Shown: piece after piece, positions 27,226 through 38,433 of the stretch
How positions within the stretch are numbered: the first letter of the stretch is position 1
How the letters are laid out: each line of letters begins with the position of its first letter
Assembly (NCBI RefSeq): GCF_040683095.1
Contig: NZ_JBFBCI010000045.1
Coordinates: 1-64,000 of the forward strand
DNA: 64,000 bases
Source: Sphaerisporangium sp040683095
GTDB lineage: Bacteria > Actinomycetota > Actinomycetes > Streptosporangiales > Streptosporangiaceae
Direction: 5' to 3'
Translations under genes and position numbers: made by a program
The notes under the pieces: generated by a model
What the model saw: the letters and a program-made list of their open reading frames with translations, nothing else
Databases searched by the model: none
What the model was told of the DNA's origin: nothing

Positions 27226-27443
27226 GGCCACCGATCGTAACCGCGCGCGGCCTGCGGCGACTCCCCCGAATGGCGGACCCTCGCAGCTCGCCGGGTCCAC
27301 CGGACAGTGGACGCGGCCTACGTCCGATCCGTCGAAGCGAGGAGCCATCACGATGCGCGACGGCTGATCCGCCGGACGGCCCCGCGGCGGGAGAGTTCTC
27401 GCCATAACGAAATCCCACAGCGAAAGCGACACGGAGGTACCAA

Positions 27444-28142
27444 ATGACCCCCCTCACCCACAGCGCCACGGCGACCGCGGAGCCGCTGACCGAAGAAACC
27501 GACCGCACCGGGCGCTTCCTGCGGCGGGCCGGCGGCGCCGCCCTGATCAGCGGTCCCGTGCTCATCTTCGGCGGCATGATGGCCTGCCCGCCGCAAGCCT
27601 CCGACTCGACGGTCGACTACATCACCTCACTGGCCCGCGACGGCTTCCTGACGCAGCTCTCGGCCATGCTGCTCCACTACGGCCTCATCCTCGGCGCGCT
27701 CGGCGCGCTCGCCGTCCCCGGGCTGGTGCGCGGACGCAAGGGCCGGTGGCCGGCGCTGCTGGGCGCGCTCGCCACCGCGATCGGGCTGCTCAACGTGTCC
27801 GGGGCCGTACGCGACGACTGGTGGCGAATGGTCATCGGACAGCAGTTCCCGATCGACGTCGCGGCGCGCGTCTCGGACACCGTGGACGCCTCGGCGTTCA
27901 TGCCCCTGTGGAGCGGTACCACGCTGCTCGCCTTCCTGGGCCTGCTCTCGCTGAGCGTCGCCCTCGCCCGGGCAGGCGTCGCCGGGTGGTGGCTGACCGC
28001 CGTCTATCTCGCCGCCTTCGTCGGCATGATGGTCATCCCGGTCAGCCTGACCTACGTGGTGGGCACGGCGTTCGCCCTGATGTACCTGCCGCTCGCGGTC
28101 GCCGGCGTCCGCACCTTCCAGCGCGAGCGCGCCACGGTGTGA
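27444..28142 (+). CDS. Multi-pass membrane protein of unknown function
   Basis: 232 residues with about six hydrophobic helices, for example FLTQLSAMLLHYGLILGALG and TTLLAFLGLLSLSVALARAG, and no enzyme motif. ATG at 27444 has GGAGGT just upstream. It is divergent from the sensor kinase/response regulator pair across about 220 bp and may be their target. I do not recognise the family with confidence. Confidence 0.8.
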   Translation: MTPLTHSATATAEPLTEETDRTGRFLRRAGGAALISGPVLIFGGMMACPPQASDSTVDYITSLARDGFLTQLSAMLLHYGLILGALGALAVPGLVRGRKGRWPALLGALATAIGLLNVSGAVRDDWWRMVIGQQFPIDVAARVSDTVDASAFMPLWSGTTLLAFLGLLSLSVALARAGVAGWWLTAVYLAAFVGMMVIPVSLTYVVGTAFALMYLPLAVAGVRTFQRERATV

Positions 28143-28226
28143 CGCGGCGCGACCACGTGGCACGCCGACTTCACCGGGACGACCGCCATGGCGTACGGCA
28201 TCATCCCAGCTAGGCGGTGCCCCGGC

Positions 28227-30998
28227 TCATGTCGCGGGTGTGGGCCTGAGCCGGGTTCGCCTGCGGCGGAGTGCGCGACGGCCCACGTAGAGGACGCCGC
28301 CGGTCAGCAGGGCCGCGCCGGAGATCAGCAGGCCCACTCCCAGGCCCGGCGGGGTGAAGGAGCAGGTCAGGGAGGTTTCCCTGCCGTTCAGGGGGATGGC
28401 GAGGAGGCCGAGGTACTGGCCGGGACGGCTGCGGGGGCCGGGGCCGAGGGAGCAGGTCCAGCCCGTGATGGCCGGGACGGCGACCACGGCCGTGCCCGTG
28501 GCGGCGGGGGGCAGCGTGGCCTTCAGGGTGTGGCCCGAGACGTCGACCCGGGTCGCGCCCGTGGCGGCGGGGGGCAGCGTGGCCTTCAGGGTGTGGCCCG
28601 AGACGTCGACCCGGGTCGCGCCCGTGGCTCGCAGGTGGCGGACGGCTTCGGCCAGGCGGGCGGGGTCCAGGCAGGCCAGCGCCTGGGCGGGCACCCGGCT
28701 GACGAGGTACGGGCGCAGCTTGACCTTCAGGCGGCCGCTGCCGGGGACCGTGCCGAGCTTCTGGATCGAGGCGCGGCTCTGGCCGGCGACGCCGGTGAAG
28801 GAGACCGGGTCGCGGCCGGCCAGCGTCGCGGCGCCGGAGAACTCGGGGGCGTGGAGGTAGACCTCGTCCCCGGGGCGGCACGTGGCGCGCAGGATGTACG
28901 GGTACGAGGGAGTCCGGACCGGGTCGGGGATGGTCTGGAGCGAGCCGTCGGGGTTCCCGGGGAGCGGTGTGCCGTCTTTGCGCAGGTACGTCGTGGCGGG
29001 AAGGTCGTACACCTGGGCGCCCAGCAGGAGCTCCTGGTTGCGGAAGGGCGAATGGCCGTAGCGCGGCGACCGCCGGGACGGTGGCCGTACGGTCACCAGG
29101 GGCGCGGTCGTGCGGACGGTCAGGGTCACCTCCGTCCGGCGCTCGGCTGCCCGCCGCGGGCCCATGGGATGGGTCACCTGGCGCGAGTGGGCGCGGGCGC
29201 CGATGGCGAAGACGGTGTCGGTGACCGGGTTGTCCACGCTCTTGGGGGCACGTCCGCGTGACGTCCAGCCGAAACCGAGGTGGGCGAGGGTGTCGATGAG
29301 GGCGGTGGACGTCATGCTGCTGTAGTACTCCGCGCCCTCACCGCCCAGGAACTGCGGGTCGTTGGCCGTTATGCGCGGTTCCCCAGGATCCGTACGGTAG
29401 GCCGGCCAGCGGTCGGCGGACACCACGACCGCGCGCAGGCTCTCCGGCCACGGGCCGCGGGTCGCGTAGTTGTGGAGGAAGTCGGCGCGCCGCGCGTCCA
29501 CCAGTGCCACGTTGGCCGCCGCCTCGACGGTCTGGACGGTCGCGAGGAGCGCCAGGAGGGCGACGGCCACGCCGTGGTGCATAGCCGGGCCCCGGCCCCG
29601 CATCAGCGTCAGCGTGCGGTACAGCACGGCGCCCACGGCGGCGGTGACGACCGTCCACTGGATCATGTGCGGGGTCGCGTCCTGCCATCGGGACGCGACC
29701 CAGACCGCCGCCCCGAGCAGGACGGCGGCGCACACCAGCGCGTACGGGCGCGGGACGCCGTACGCGAACGACTTCCAGCCCGCGATCACGAGCAGGCCGC
29801 ACAGCACGAACGCCTGGCGGTAGTAGCTGCCGTTGGGGTTGGTGAAGGCGTACCAGAGGTGGACGGTCGGTTCCCACAGCATGGAGCCGAGGACCAGCGT
29901 GATCGCGACCGTCCATGCCACGCGGACGCGCGGCGGCACGGCCGGGTTGAACGGGAGGGTCAGCGCGGCGAACAGCGCGAAGGTGCCCACGAACAGCGCG
30001 GGCGAGCTGAACGCGTAGCTACCGGCGAGCAGCCGCCCCAGCAGAGGAGCCGCGTCGACGGAGATGAACGTCCTCGAGGCCACCGGCCACGTGTCGCGGG
30101 CCGCGCTGAAGACGACCAGCACGATCGGCGCGGCCAGGCCCACGCCGAGCCCGCCGCACAGCAGCGCGCGACCCGAGATGCGCAGCCGGTCGCGCAGGGG
30201 ACGGTGCTCGGACACCAGCCGGATCAGCAGCACGACGGCGGCGCCGATCATGGCGAAGTACGCGGTGTAGAAGTTGCAGGCCCAGGTGAAGGCCACGCAC
30301 AGTGTGCCGAGGACGGGGTGGCGGCGGGCCAGGGCCCACTCGGCGGCGAGGCAGAGCAGCGGGAAGGCGATCAGGCCGTCCAGCCACATCGGGTTGTAGG
30401 CGGCGTCGGTCACGGCCCAGCCGCACAGGCCGTACGCGGCGCCGAAGACGGCCGCCCAGCCGGAGCGCAGCCGCCCGCGGACGCTGAGGCAGCGCAGATA
30501 CAGGGCCATGACGGCCGCCGCGGTGGCGATCTTGGCGACCGTGAGGACGTACACGGCCAGGTCGATCTGGTCGCGCGGGAACAGGGCGATGAGGAACGAG
30601 AACGGGCTGGCCAGGTAGTAGAACACGTCCGGCAGGTAGCTGGAGCCGAAACCGGACGCCCAGTTCACGAACAGGTCGCCGCGGGCGTGGCCGTGCAGGA
30701 CATCCCAGTAGTACGCGTAGAACGGGATGTACTGGTTGCCCAGGTCGTTGACGCTGCGAGTGGAGGCGCCGAACGGGAAGAACCCCGCGACGGCGTCGCC
30801 CACGCACAGGCCGATCAGCGCGAGCATCCCGGCCATGAAGGCCGCCTGGAGGCGGGGGCCGGCGACGAGCGTCCACGGCAGAGCCCGGTCACGAAGTCGT
30901 GTCCAGCGGGTAAGGCGGCTACCGCGGTCGCCTGCCTGCCGGTCCTGCTGGTACGCGGAGACGGTGGCGGGTGGCTGGTGCACTTCCTGCGTCGTCAA
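28227..30998 (-). CDS. YfhO-family membrane protein
   Basis: 923-residue membrane protein of the YfhO family (GT-C-like fold; in Bacillus and Listeria linked to glycosylation of lipoteichoic acid). The N-terminal two thirds hold about 13 helices, including ALPWTLVAGPRLQ... and LYLRCLSVRGRLR; the signature LGNQYIPFYAYYWDVLHG and FPRDQIDLAVYVLTVAKI fit. A C-terminal extracytoplasmic region of about 300 residues follows, and two closing helices end the protein. A perfect 63-bp tandem duplication lies in the C-terminal region, repeating TGATRVDVSGHTLKATLPPA. No partner genes adjoin. Confidence 0.87.
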   Translation of the reverse strand: MTTQEVHQPPATVSAYQQDRQAGDRGSRLTRWTRLRDRALPWTLVAGPRLQAAFMAGMLALIGLCVGDAVAGFFPFGASTRSVNDLGNQYIPFYAYYWDVLHGHARGDLFVNWASGFGSSYLPDVFYYLASPFSFLIALFPRDQIDLAVYVLTVAKIATAAAVMALYLRCLSVRGRLRSGWAAVFGAAYGLCGWAVTDAAYNPMWLDGLIAFPLLCLAAEWALARRHPVLGTLCVAFTWACNFYTAYFAMIGAAVVLLIRLVSEHRPLRDRLRISGRALLCGGLGVGLAAPIVLVVFSAARDTWPVASRTFISVDAAPLLGRLLAGSYAFSSPALFVGTFALFAALTLPFNPAVPPRVRVAWTVAITLVLGSMLWEPTVHLWYAFTNPNGSYYRQAFVLCGLLVIAGWKSFAYGVPRPYALVCAAVLLGAAVWVASRWQDATPHMIQWTVVTAAVGAVLYRTLTLMRGRGPAMHHGVAVALLALLATVQTVEAAANVALVDARRADFLHNYATRGPWPESLRAVVVSADRWPAYRTDPGEPRITANDPQFLGGEGAEYYSSMTSTALIDTLAHLGFGWTSRGRAPKSVDNPVTDTVFAIGARAHSRQVTHPMGPRRAAERRTEVTLTVRTTAPLVTVRPPSRRSPRYGHSPFRNQELLLGAQVYDLPATTYLRKDGTPLPGNPDGSLQTIPDPVRTPSYPYILRATCRPGDEVYLHAPEFSGAATLAGRDPVSFTGVAGQSRASIQKLGTVPGSGRLKVKLRPYLVSRVPAQALACLDPARLAEAVRHLRATGATRVDVSGHTLKATLPPAATGATRVDVSGHTLKATLPPAATGTAVVAVPAITGWTCSLGPGPRSRPGQYLGLLAIPLNGRETSLTCSFTPPGLGVGLLISGAALLTGGVLYVGRRALRRRRTRLRPTPAT
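28498..28623 (-). repeat. Perfect 63-bp tandem duplication inside the YfhO-like gene
   Basis: 28498-28560 and 28561-28623 are identical. The unit is 63 bp, so it adds 21 residues in frame; the next few bases (GTGGC) begin a third partial copy. Zero divergence implies a recent event or a copy-number variant. Confidence 0.95.
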
Positions 30999-31129
30999 AG
31001 GTCCTCACGGGCGTCACGCGAGCATCGACTGCGGCCAGATGGCGCCTGCGGCCAGACGCACCATAGCCGATCTTCGTTACAACCGGTGAGCCGTTCGGTC
31101 GAACCCGCGCGAACATCACGCCCGAGAGT

Positions 31130-31293
31130 ACGCCCGTACCCGTACCCGGGCCCGGGCCGCTCCTGCGGGGCCGCGACGACCCGTTCGTGGTCCAGGAGCA
31201 CCACGCGCGCCGCCTGCACTGGGACTTCCGGCTGGAGCGCGACGGCGTGCTCGTCTCCTGGGCGATCCCGAAGGGCCTCCCGCTCGACTGGAC
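31130..31293 (+). pseudogene. Fragment of a LigD-type 3'-phosphoesterase gene
   Basis: The plus-strand frame reads DDPFVVQEHHARRLHWDFRL and then ERDGVLVSWAIPKGLPLDW, the conserved N-terminal core of the 3'-phosphoesterase domain found in DNA ligase D and in stand-alone enzymes. It includes the metal-binding His and Asp of the HHARRLHWDF stretch. Only about 50 residues remain: the similarity ends near 31293, just before the stop of the convergent NmrA-like gene, and no start codon is evident upstream. A full domain has about 150-200 residues, so this is a broken gene. Confidence 0.7.
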
Positions 31294-31309
31294 GACCCCC
31301 GGGGCGGGG

Positions 31310-32146
31310 TTAGCGGAAGGCGTTCGCGTGGGTCTGGGCCCACTCGGCGTAGGTGCGGGCGGGGTGGCCGGTCACCTGTTGGACGGTGCCGGTTACCAGG
31401 GCCTCGCCGCCGACCAACTTGGCGAACATGTTGAGGAACGTGTCGACGATCTCCGCGGGGGTGTGCTTGATCATGCGCTCCCGCGCGACCTCCGCGGGCA
31501 GCTCTTCCAGGCGCAGCGGCCGGCCGAGGGCCTCGCCCATGATGCGGACCTGGTCGGTCTGGGTGAGCTGCTCGGGGCCGGTGAGGGTGTATTTCGCGCC
31601 GTTGTGGCCGTCCTCGGTCAGCGCCCGTACGCCCACGGCGGCGATGTCGGCCTCGTCGATCGGCGCGGTGACCGCCCCGGGAAAGGGGACGCGTACCACG
31701 TCACCGGCCTTGGCCTGCTCCGCCCATTGGTAGGAGTTGGCCGCGAAGGCACCCGGGCGCAGGAACGTCCATTCCAGGCCCGACCTGGCCACAGCGTCCT
31801 CGATGACGGCGTGGAAGGCGGCGATCGGGTTGGACTGCACCTCGGCGTCGTCGTCCACGGCCATGGAGGAGAGGAGCACCACCCTGCGGACGCCGGCGTC
31901 CTTGGCGGCCTTGAGGAACGCGGGCGCACTGCCGGGCACGGGGAACAGGAACACGGCGGTCGCCCCGTCGAGGGCCGCCGGGAGCGTCTCGGGCCGCGTG
32001 AGGTCGCCGGCCGCGACCTCCACGCCGCCGGGCAGGCGCGCGGTCCCGGGGTCGCGGGTGAGGGCGCGGACGTCGTGCCCGGCCGCGAGAAGCTGGTCGA
32101 CGACCTCGCGGCCGACGTTGCCCGTGGCTCCGGTGACCAGGATCAT
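31310..32146 (-). CDS. NmrA-type NAD(P)H-binding oxidoreductase
   Basis: 278 residues. The Rossmann motif MILVTGATGNVGREVVDQLL opens the protein (TGxxGxxG), followed by the VRALTRDP strand; later RRVVLLSSMAVDD and EWTFLRPGAFAANSYQWAEQ are typical of NmrA/SDR-a5 proteins. ATG at 32146 is chosen because of the Rossmann start and GGAGGAA upstream; the open frame runs on to 32260 without similarity. Single gene, cytoplasmic, substrate unknown. The LigD fragment converges on its 3' end. Confidence 0.88.
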   Translation of the reverse strand: MILVTGATGNVGREVVDQLLAAGHDVRALTRDPGTARLPGGVEVAAGDLTRPETLPAALDGATAVFLFPVPGSAPAFLKAAKDAGVRRVVLLSSMAVDDDAEVQSNPIAAFHAVIEDAVARSGLEWTFLRPGAFAANSYQWAEQAKAGDVVRVPFPGAVTAPIDEADIAAVGVRALTEDGHNGAKYTLTGPEQLTQTDQVRIMGEALGRPLRLEELPAEVARERMIKHTPAEIVDTFLNMFAKLVGGEALVTGTVQQVTGHPARTYAEWAQTHANAFR

Positions 32147-32481
32147 GAGCTTCCTCCAGACACGTACCGAACGGCGAAAGATCGAGAGGCGGCACGGAGA
32201 ACCACCGCCCCGGGCGCACGTGCGAGCTTCCGTGCTGTTCGCCCGATGTTCCGGGCGCAAGCGTCCATGCCGTGAACGTGGCCCGATCTCGACCTGGCTG
32301 ACCAGGAACTTCTGGCCATGATCCTCAGACTAGGCGACGGCGGGCCGGAGCGGCGGCACGGTCATCCCTTTCCAGATTTCGAGCTTGATGGCTCCTGCGG
32401 CCGGGAACACCCAGGCGGGGTACCTGACCAGGGACGATGTGTGACGGAAGACACCCTGGACCGCGACCGATTTCACACGGC

Positions 32482-32509
32482 GTTTATAAACGGGCAACAG
32501 CCTTGAAAC
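32482..32509 (+). promoter_or_regulatory. Candidate regulatory site ahead of glnII
   Basis: A perfect 10-bp palindrome GTTTATAAAC (32482-32491) is followed by GCAAC-n6-GAAAC (32494-32509), which resembles half of a GlnR box (gTnAC-n6-GaAAC). It lies about 95 bp ahead of glnII, a known class of GlnR targets. The region 32147-32603 otherwise contains no gene I can support. This is a sequence match by eye only. Confidence 0.35.
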
Positions 32510-32603
32510 GGCTAATTGGCAACGTCGGCGTTGCGAGGAAGCGCGGAGAGTTCGTCGAGTCCCGCTCCATCACGCCACTGTCCGCCTTGCCGAAGGGATC
32601 GAA

Positions 32604-33617
32604 GTGACCTACAGGGCCGAGTACATCTGGATCGACGGCACCGAGCCGACCGCACGCCTTCGTTCCAAGACGAAGATCCTTGCCGACGGCGCGGAACTGC
32701 CCATCTGGGGCTTCGACGGGTCGAGCACCAACCAGGCCCCCGGCAAGAACTCCGACTGCGTCCTCAAGCCGGTCTTCACCTGCCCCGACCCGATCCGTGG
32801 CGGTGACGACGTCCTCGTGCTGTGCGAGGTGCTGCTCACCGACATGACCCCGCACAAGAGCAACACGCGGGCGCAGCTCGCCCCCGTCGCCGAGCAGTTC
32901 GCCGACCAGGACTCCTGGTTCGGCATCGAGCAGGAGTACACCTTCTTCAAGGAGGGCCGCCCGCTCGGCTTCCCGGTCGGTGGTTTCCCCGCCCCGCAGG
33001 GCTTCTACTACTGCGGCGTCGGCGCCGACGAGGTGTACGGCCGCGACATCGTCGAGGCGCACCTCGACGCCTGCCTGGAGGCCGGCCTCGCCATCTCCGG
33101 CATCAACGCCGAGGTCATGCCCGGCCAGTGGGAGTTCCAGGTCGGCCCGGGCGGGCCGCTGGAGGTCTCCGACCAGCTCTGGGTCGCCCGCTGGCTGCTC
33201 TACCGCATCGCCGAGGAATTCGACGTGTCCGCCACGCTCGACCCCAAGCCGGTGAAGGGCGACTGGAACGGCGCGGGCGCGCACACCAACTTCTCCACCG
33301 CGGCGATGCGCTCGGGCTACGACGCGATCATCACCGCCTGCGAGGCGCTGGGTGGGAAGGCCGCCGAGCACATCGCCGGGTACGGCGCGGGCATCGAGCA
33401 CCGCCTCACCGGCATGCACGAGACCGCCCCGTGGAGCGAGTACAGCTACGGCGTGGCCGACCGCGGCGCGTCGGTCCGCATCCCGTGGCAGGTCGAGATC
33501 GACAAGCACGGCTACATCGAGGACCGCCGCCCGAACGCCAACTGCGACCCGTACGTGGTGACCCGCCTGATCGTGGACACCTGCTGCGCGGCCCTGGAGA
33601 AGGCCGGCCAGGTCTGA
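32604..33617 (+). CDS. glnII: Glutamine synthetase type II
   Basis: 337 residues, the length of the eukaryote-like GSII enzymes. It makes glutamine from glutamate, ammonia and ATP in the cytoplasm. Family segments are clear: LPIWGFDGSSTNQAPG near residue 32, the FGIEQEYTFF catalytic/metal motif, VMPGQWEFQVGP, and DWNGAGAHTNFST. The GTG at 32604 has a modest purine-rich site (AAGGGA) upstream. GlnII is a second GS in actinomycetes and is typically under nitrogen (GlnR) control. A strong hairpin follows the gene. Confidence 0.95.
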   Translation: MTYRAEYIWIDGTEPTARLRSKTKILADGAELPIWGFDGSSTNQAPGKNSDCVLKPVFTCPDPIRGGDDVLVLCEVLLTDMTPHKSNTRAQLAPVAEQFADQDSWFGIEQEYTFFKEGRPLGFPVGGFPAPQGFYYCGVGADEVYGRDIVEAHLDACLEAGLAISGINAEVMPGQWEFQVGPGGPLEVSDQLWVARWLLYRIAEEFDVSATLDPKPVKGDWNGAGAHTNFSTAAMRSGYDAIITACEALGGKAAEHIAGYGAGIEHRLTGMHETAPWSEYSYGVADRGASVRIPWQVEIDKHGYIEDRRPNANCDPYVVTRLIVDTCCAALEKAGQV

Positions 33618-33712
33618 CGTGACGAGAAGGCCGGCCAGGTCCGTCTGACGTGACCGGGCCGGCGATCGAATCGACGACCGGACCATCCGACGGTCGGCGA
33701 CTCGGGACCACA

Positions 33713-33756
33713 CGAAGGCGCCTGTCCCCCGGATCATCTGGGGGCGGGCGCCTTCG
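33713..33756. terminator. Strong hairpin between convergent glnII and clpP2
   Basis: CGAAGGCGCC-TG-TCCCCC pairs with GGGGG-CG-GGCGCCTTCG around a short loop. The arms are long and GC-rich. It sits between glnII (+) and clpP2 (-) and could terminate both. Confidence 0.75.
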
Positions 33757-33840
33757 GCGTGTTGTCAGCGCATCACGGTGATCGGCCCGTCAGCGAGCTA
33801 CGGCAGGCGCAGCGTAAGCGCCCGACGGTGTGGCGAACAG

Positions 33841-34515
33841 TCAGCGCACCACCGTGGGCGGACCCGCCGCCACGCGCTTCCGGGGGAAGAACACCTCGTC
33901 GATCAGGCCGTACTCTTTGGCCTCCTCGGCGGTGAGGATCTTGTCGCGGTCGATGTCGCGGCGCAAGACGTGGGCCGGTTTGTCGGAGTGGCGGGCCACG
34001 AGCTCCTCCAGCAGGGCGCGCATGCGCAGGATCTCGCGGGCCGCGATCTCCATGTCGCTCGACTGCCCGTACGTGCCCTGCATCGCGGGCTGGTGGAGCA
34101 GGACGCGCGCCTGCGGCAGCGCGAAACGCTTGCCGGGCGCGCCCGCCGCCAGCAGCACGGCCGCGGCCGACGCCGCCTGGCCGATGCAGACGGTCTGGAC
34201 GTCGGGACTGACGAACTGCATCGTGTCGTAGATCGCCGTCATGGCGGTGAACGAGCCGCCCGGCGAGTTGATGTAGATGCTGATGTCGCGGTCCGGGTCG
34301 AGCGACTCCAGCGTGAGGAGCTGGGCCATGACGTCGTTGGCCGAGGTGTCGTCGATCTGCACCCCGAGGAAGATGATGCGGTCCTCGAAGAGCTTGTTGT
34401 ACGGGCTCATCTCCTTGACGCCGTACGTCGTGCGCTCGGTGAAGGACGGCAGGACGTACCGGCCGTGGATCGGCGCCACTTCGCCGGGGAAGCCGGGTAT
34501 TGTCGAATCGCTCAT
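33841..34515 (-). CDS. clpP2: ATP-dependent Clp protease proteolytic subunit 2
   Basis: 224 residues starting MSDSTIPGFPG at 34515, with GGAGG just upstream. ClpP serine-protease core: IYINSPGG, catalytic Ser in CIGQAASAAAVLL, catalytic His in RVLLHQP, and the Asp region further on (RDIDRDKILTAEEAKEYGLID). The longer open frame is a shadow. It is the second gene of a clpP pair that would form a mixed 14-mer; it needs an AAA+ partner such as ClpX or ClpC, and none is adjacent. clpX and tig are not next to it, so this may be an extra pair beside the housekeeping one. Confidence 0.92.
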   Translation of the reverse strand: MSDSTIPGFPGEVAPIHGRYVLPSFTERTTYGVKEMSPYNKLFEDRIIFLGVQIDDTSANDVMAQLLTLESLDPDRDISIYINSPGGSFTAMTAIYDTMQFVSPDVQTVCIGQAASAAAVLLAAGAPGKRFALPQARVLLHQPAMQGTYGQSSDMEIAAREILRMRALLEELVARHSDKPAHVLRRDIDRDKILTAEEAKEYGLIDEVFFPRKRVAAGPPTVVR

Positions 34516-34561
34516 GATCGCCTCCGTTCGCGGGGTTCTGGGGTCGCCACCGGTCCGGGGA

Positions 34562-35224
34562 TCATGCCGGGGACGGCGAGGAGACCGGGCCTTCGGATGG
34601 CACGAGCCTGGCGCTCGGCACGACGTGGTCGACCAGCCCGTAGTCCTTGGCCTCGTAGGCGGTGAACCAGCGGTCGCGGTCGGAGTCGGACTCGATCTGC
34701 TCGACGGTCTGCCCCGTGTGGAAGGCGGTGCGCTCGGCAAGGGTCTTCTTGGTGTGGAGCATCTGCTCGGCCTGGATCTTGATGTCGGCCGCGGTGCCGC
34801 CGATGCCGCCGAGCGGCTGGTGCATCATGATGCGGGCGTGCGGCAGCGCGTACCGCTTGCCATGGGTGCCCGCGCTCAGCAGGAACTGGCCCATCGAGGC
34901 GGCGAGACCCATCGCCACCGTCGAGACTTCGTTCGGGATGTATTGCATCAGGTCGTAAATCGCCAGCCCCGCCGACACCGAGCCGCCCGGGGAGTTGATG
35001 TAAAGGAAAATCTCACGCTCGGAGTCCTCGGCGGAGAGCAGGAGGAGCTCGCCGCAGATGCGGTTGGCGATCTCGTCGTCGACCTCCTGGCCGAGGAAGA
35101 TGATGCGCTCGCGCAGCAGGCGCTGACTCAGCGGGTCCATCATCGGCTGCTGCACCTGGACGGGGTGCGAGCCGGTCTCGAAGGTGGTCGTGAACGGGTC
35201 ACGGGAAGAACGCCTCGGGGTCAC
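34562..35224 (-). CDS. clpP1: ATP-dependent Clp protease proteolytic subunit 1
   Basis: 220 residues with the ClpP motifs FLYINSPGGSVSAGLAIYD, the catalytic Ser in MGLAASMGQFLLSAG, and the catalytic His in ARIMMHQPLGG. GTG at 35224 is the start, and its first residues look like a propeptide (MTPRRSSRDPF). The 46-bp gap to clpP2 indicates one operon. The 237-bp region upstream (35225-35461) holds the promoter; the sequence TTCGCTGAGAACGAA at 35378-35392 is a loose inverted repeat and could be a ClgR- or PopR-like operator, but that is a guess. Confidence 0.9.
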   Translation of the reverse strand: MTPRRSSRDPFTTTFETGSHPVQVQQPMMDPLSQRLLRERIIFLGQEVDDEIANRICGELLLLSAEDSEREIFLYINSPGGSVSAGLAIYDLMQYIPNEVSTVAMGLAASMGQFLLSAGTHGKRYALPHARIMMHQPLGGIGGTAADIKIQAEQMLHTKKTLAERTAFHTGQTVEQIESDSDRDRWFTAYEAKDYGLVDHVVPSARLVPSEGPVSSPSPA

Positions 35225-35461
35225 CGTTGGTCACCTGCTCCCAGAGATTAGTCGCCTGGTAATGACGGGCTTTTACGCGCGCCATAAGGTGACTTAACGC
35301 TGCCAGATATCCGACCGGGCGGACACCTTTTTCACTGAGGGCACATTTCCGGGACACCGATTACGCTCTGGACGAATTTCGCTGAGAACGAATCCACGAC
35401 ATTCCCCCAGCACCCGGGCGCGCACGCGCTGGTTCGGCCCCGGCATCGGTGATCACCTGCC

Positions 35462-38061
<2,600 letters not shown>

Positions 38062-38080
<19 letters not shown>

Positions 38081-38433
38081 GATGTGACTCCCGTGGGTGG
38101 TGGGCGGTGCCGCAGGGCGTCCTCGAGCCGCTCGATGCGGTCGAGCAGGTCGAGGACGACGCCGAGCGACGCGTAGTTGAGCGCGAGCCCCGCGTGCAGG
38201 CGTTCGATCCTGCCGAGCTGGACGAGCTGGGAGGGCGGGAATCTCATGTCCGTCCCGGACGCGTCCACGGGATCGAGCAGCCCCAGCCGGACCAGCCGTC
38301 TCACCTGGTCGGGGTGGAGCCCGCCGGCCCGTGCGAACGCCTCCAGGCCGATGCCGGGCGCCCGGACGAGTGACGTCGCCATGTTCCCCACGTTCCCCTC
38401 CTCGCTCGGCCTCACGGGACCCGCCTCGCTCAT
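38062..38433 (-). CDS. MerR-like chaperone modulator (CbpM/HspR-like)
   Basis: 123 residues. The region GLHPDQVRRLVRLGLLDPVD resembles a MerR helix-turn-helix followed by a hydrophobic LNYASLGVVLDLLDRIERLE dimerisation helix. In actinobacterial dnaK operons this position belongs to HspR, a repressor of the operon, or to CbpM, an inhibitor of the J protein CbpA. The absence of the usual HspR recognition helix makes CbpM the more likely of the two. It overlaps the J-protein gene by 4 bp and clpB by 19 bp. Confidence 0.7.

Noticed and set aside
29280..31313. Plus-strand frame of 677 residues opposite the YfhO-like gene
   Set aside because: Composition is low-complexity and it is complementary to a clear membrane protein. 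Its last portion contains the genuine LigD fragment in the same frame, which is called separately.
32318..32506. 62-residue plus-strand frame between NmrA and glnII
   Set aside because: No family resemblance, no ribosome binding site, and it covers the probable promoter region of glnII.
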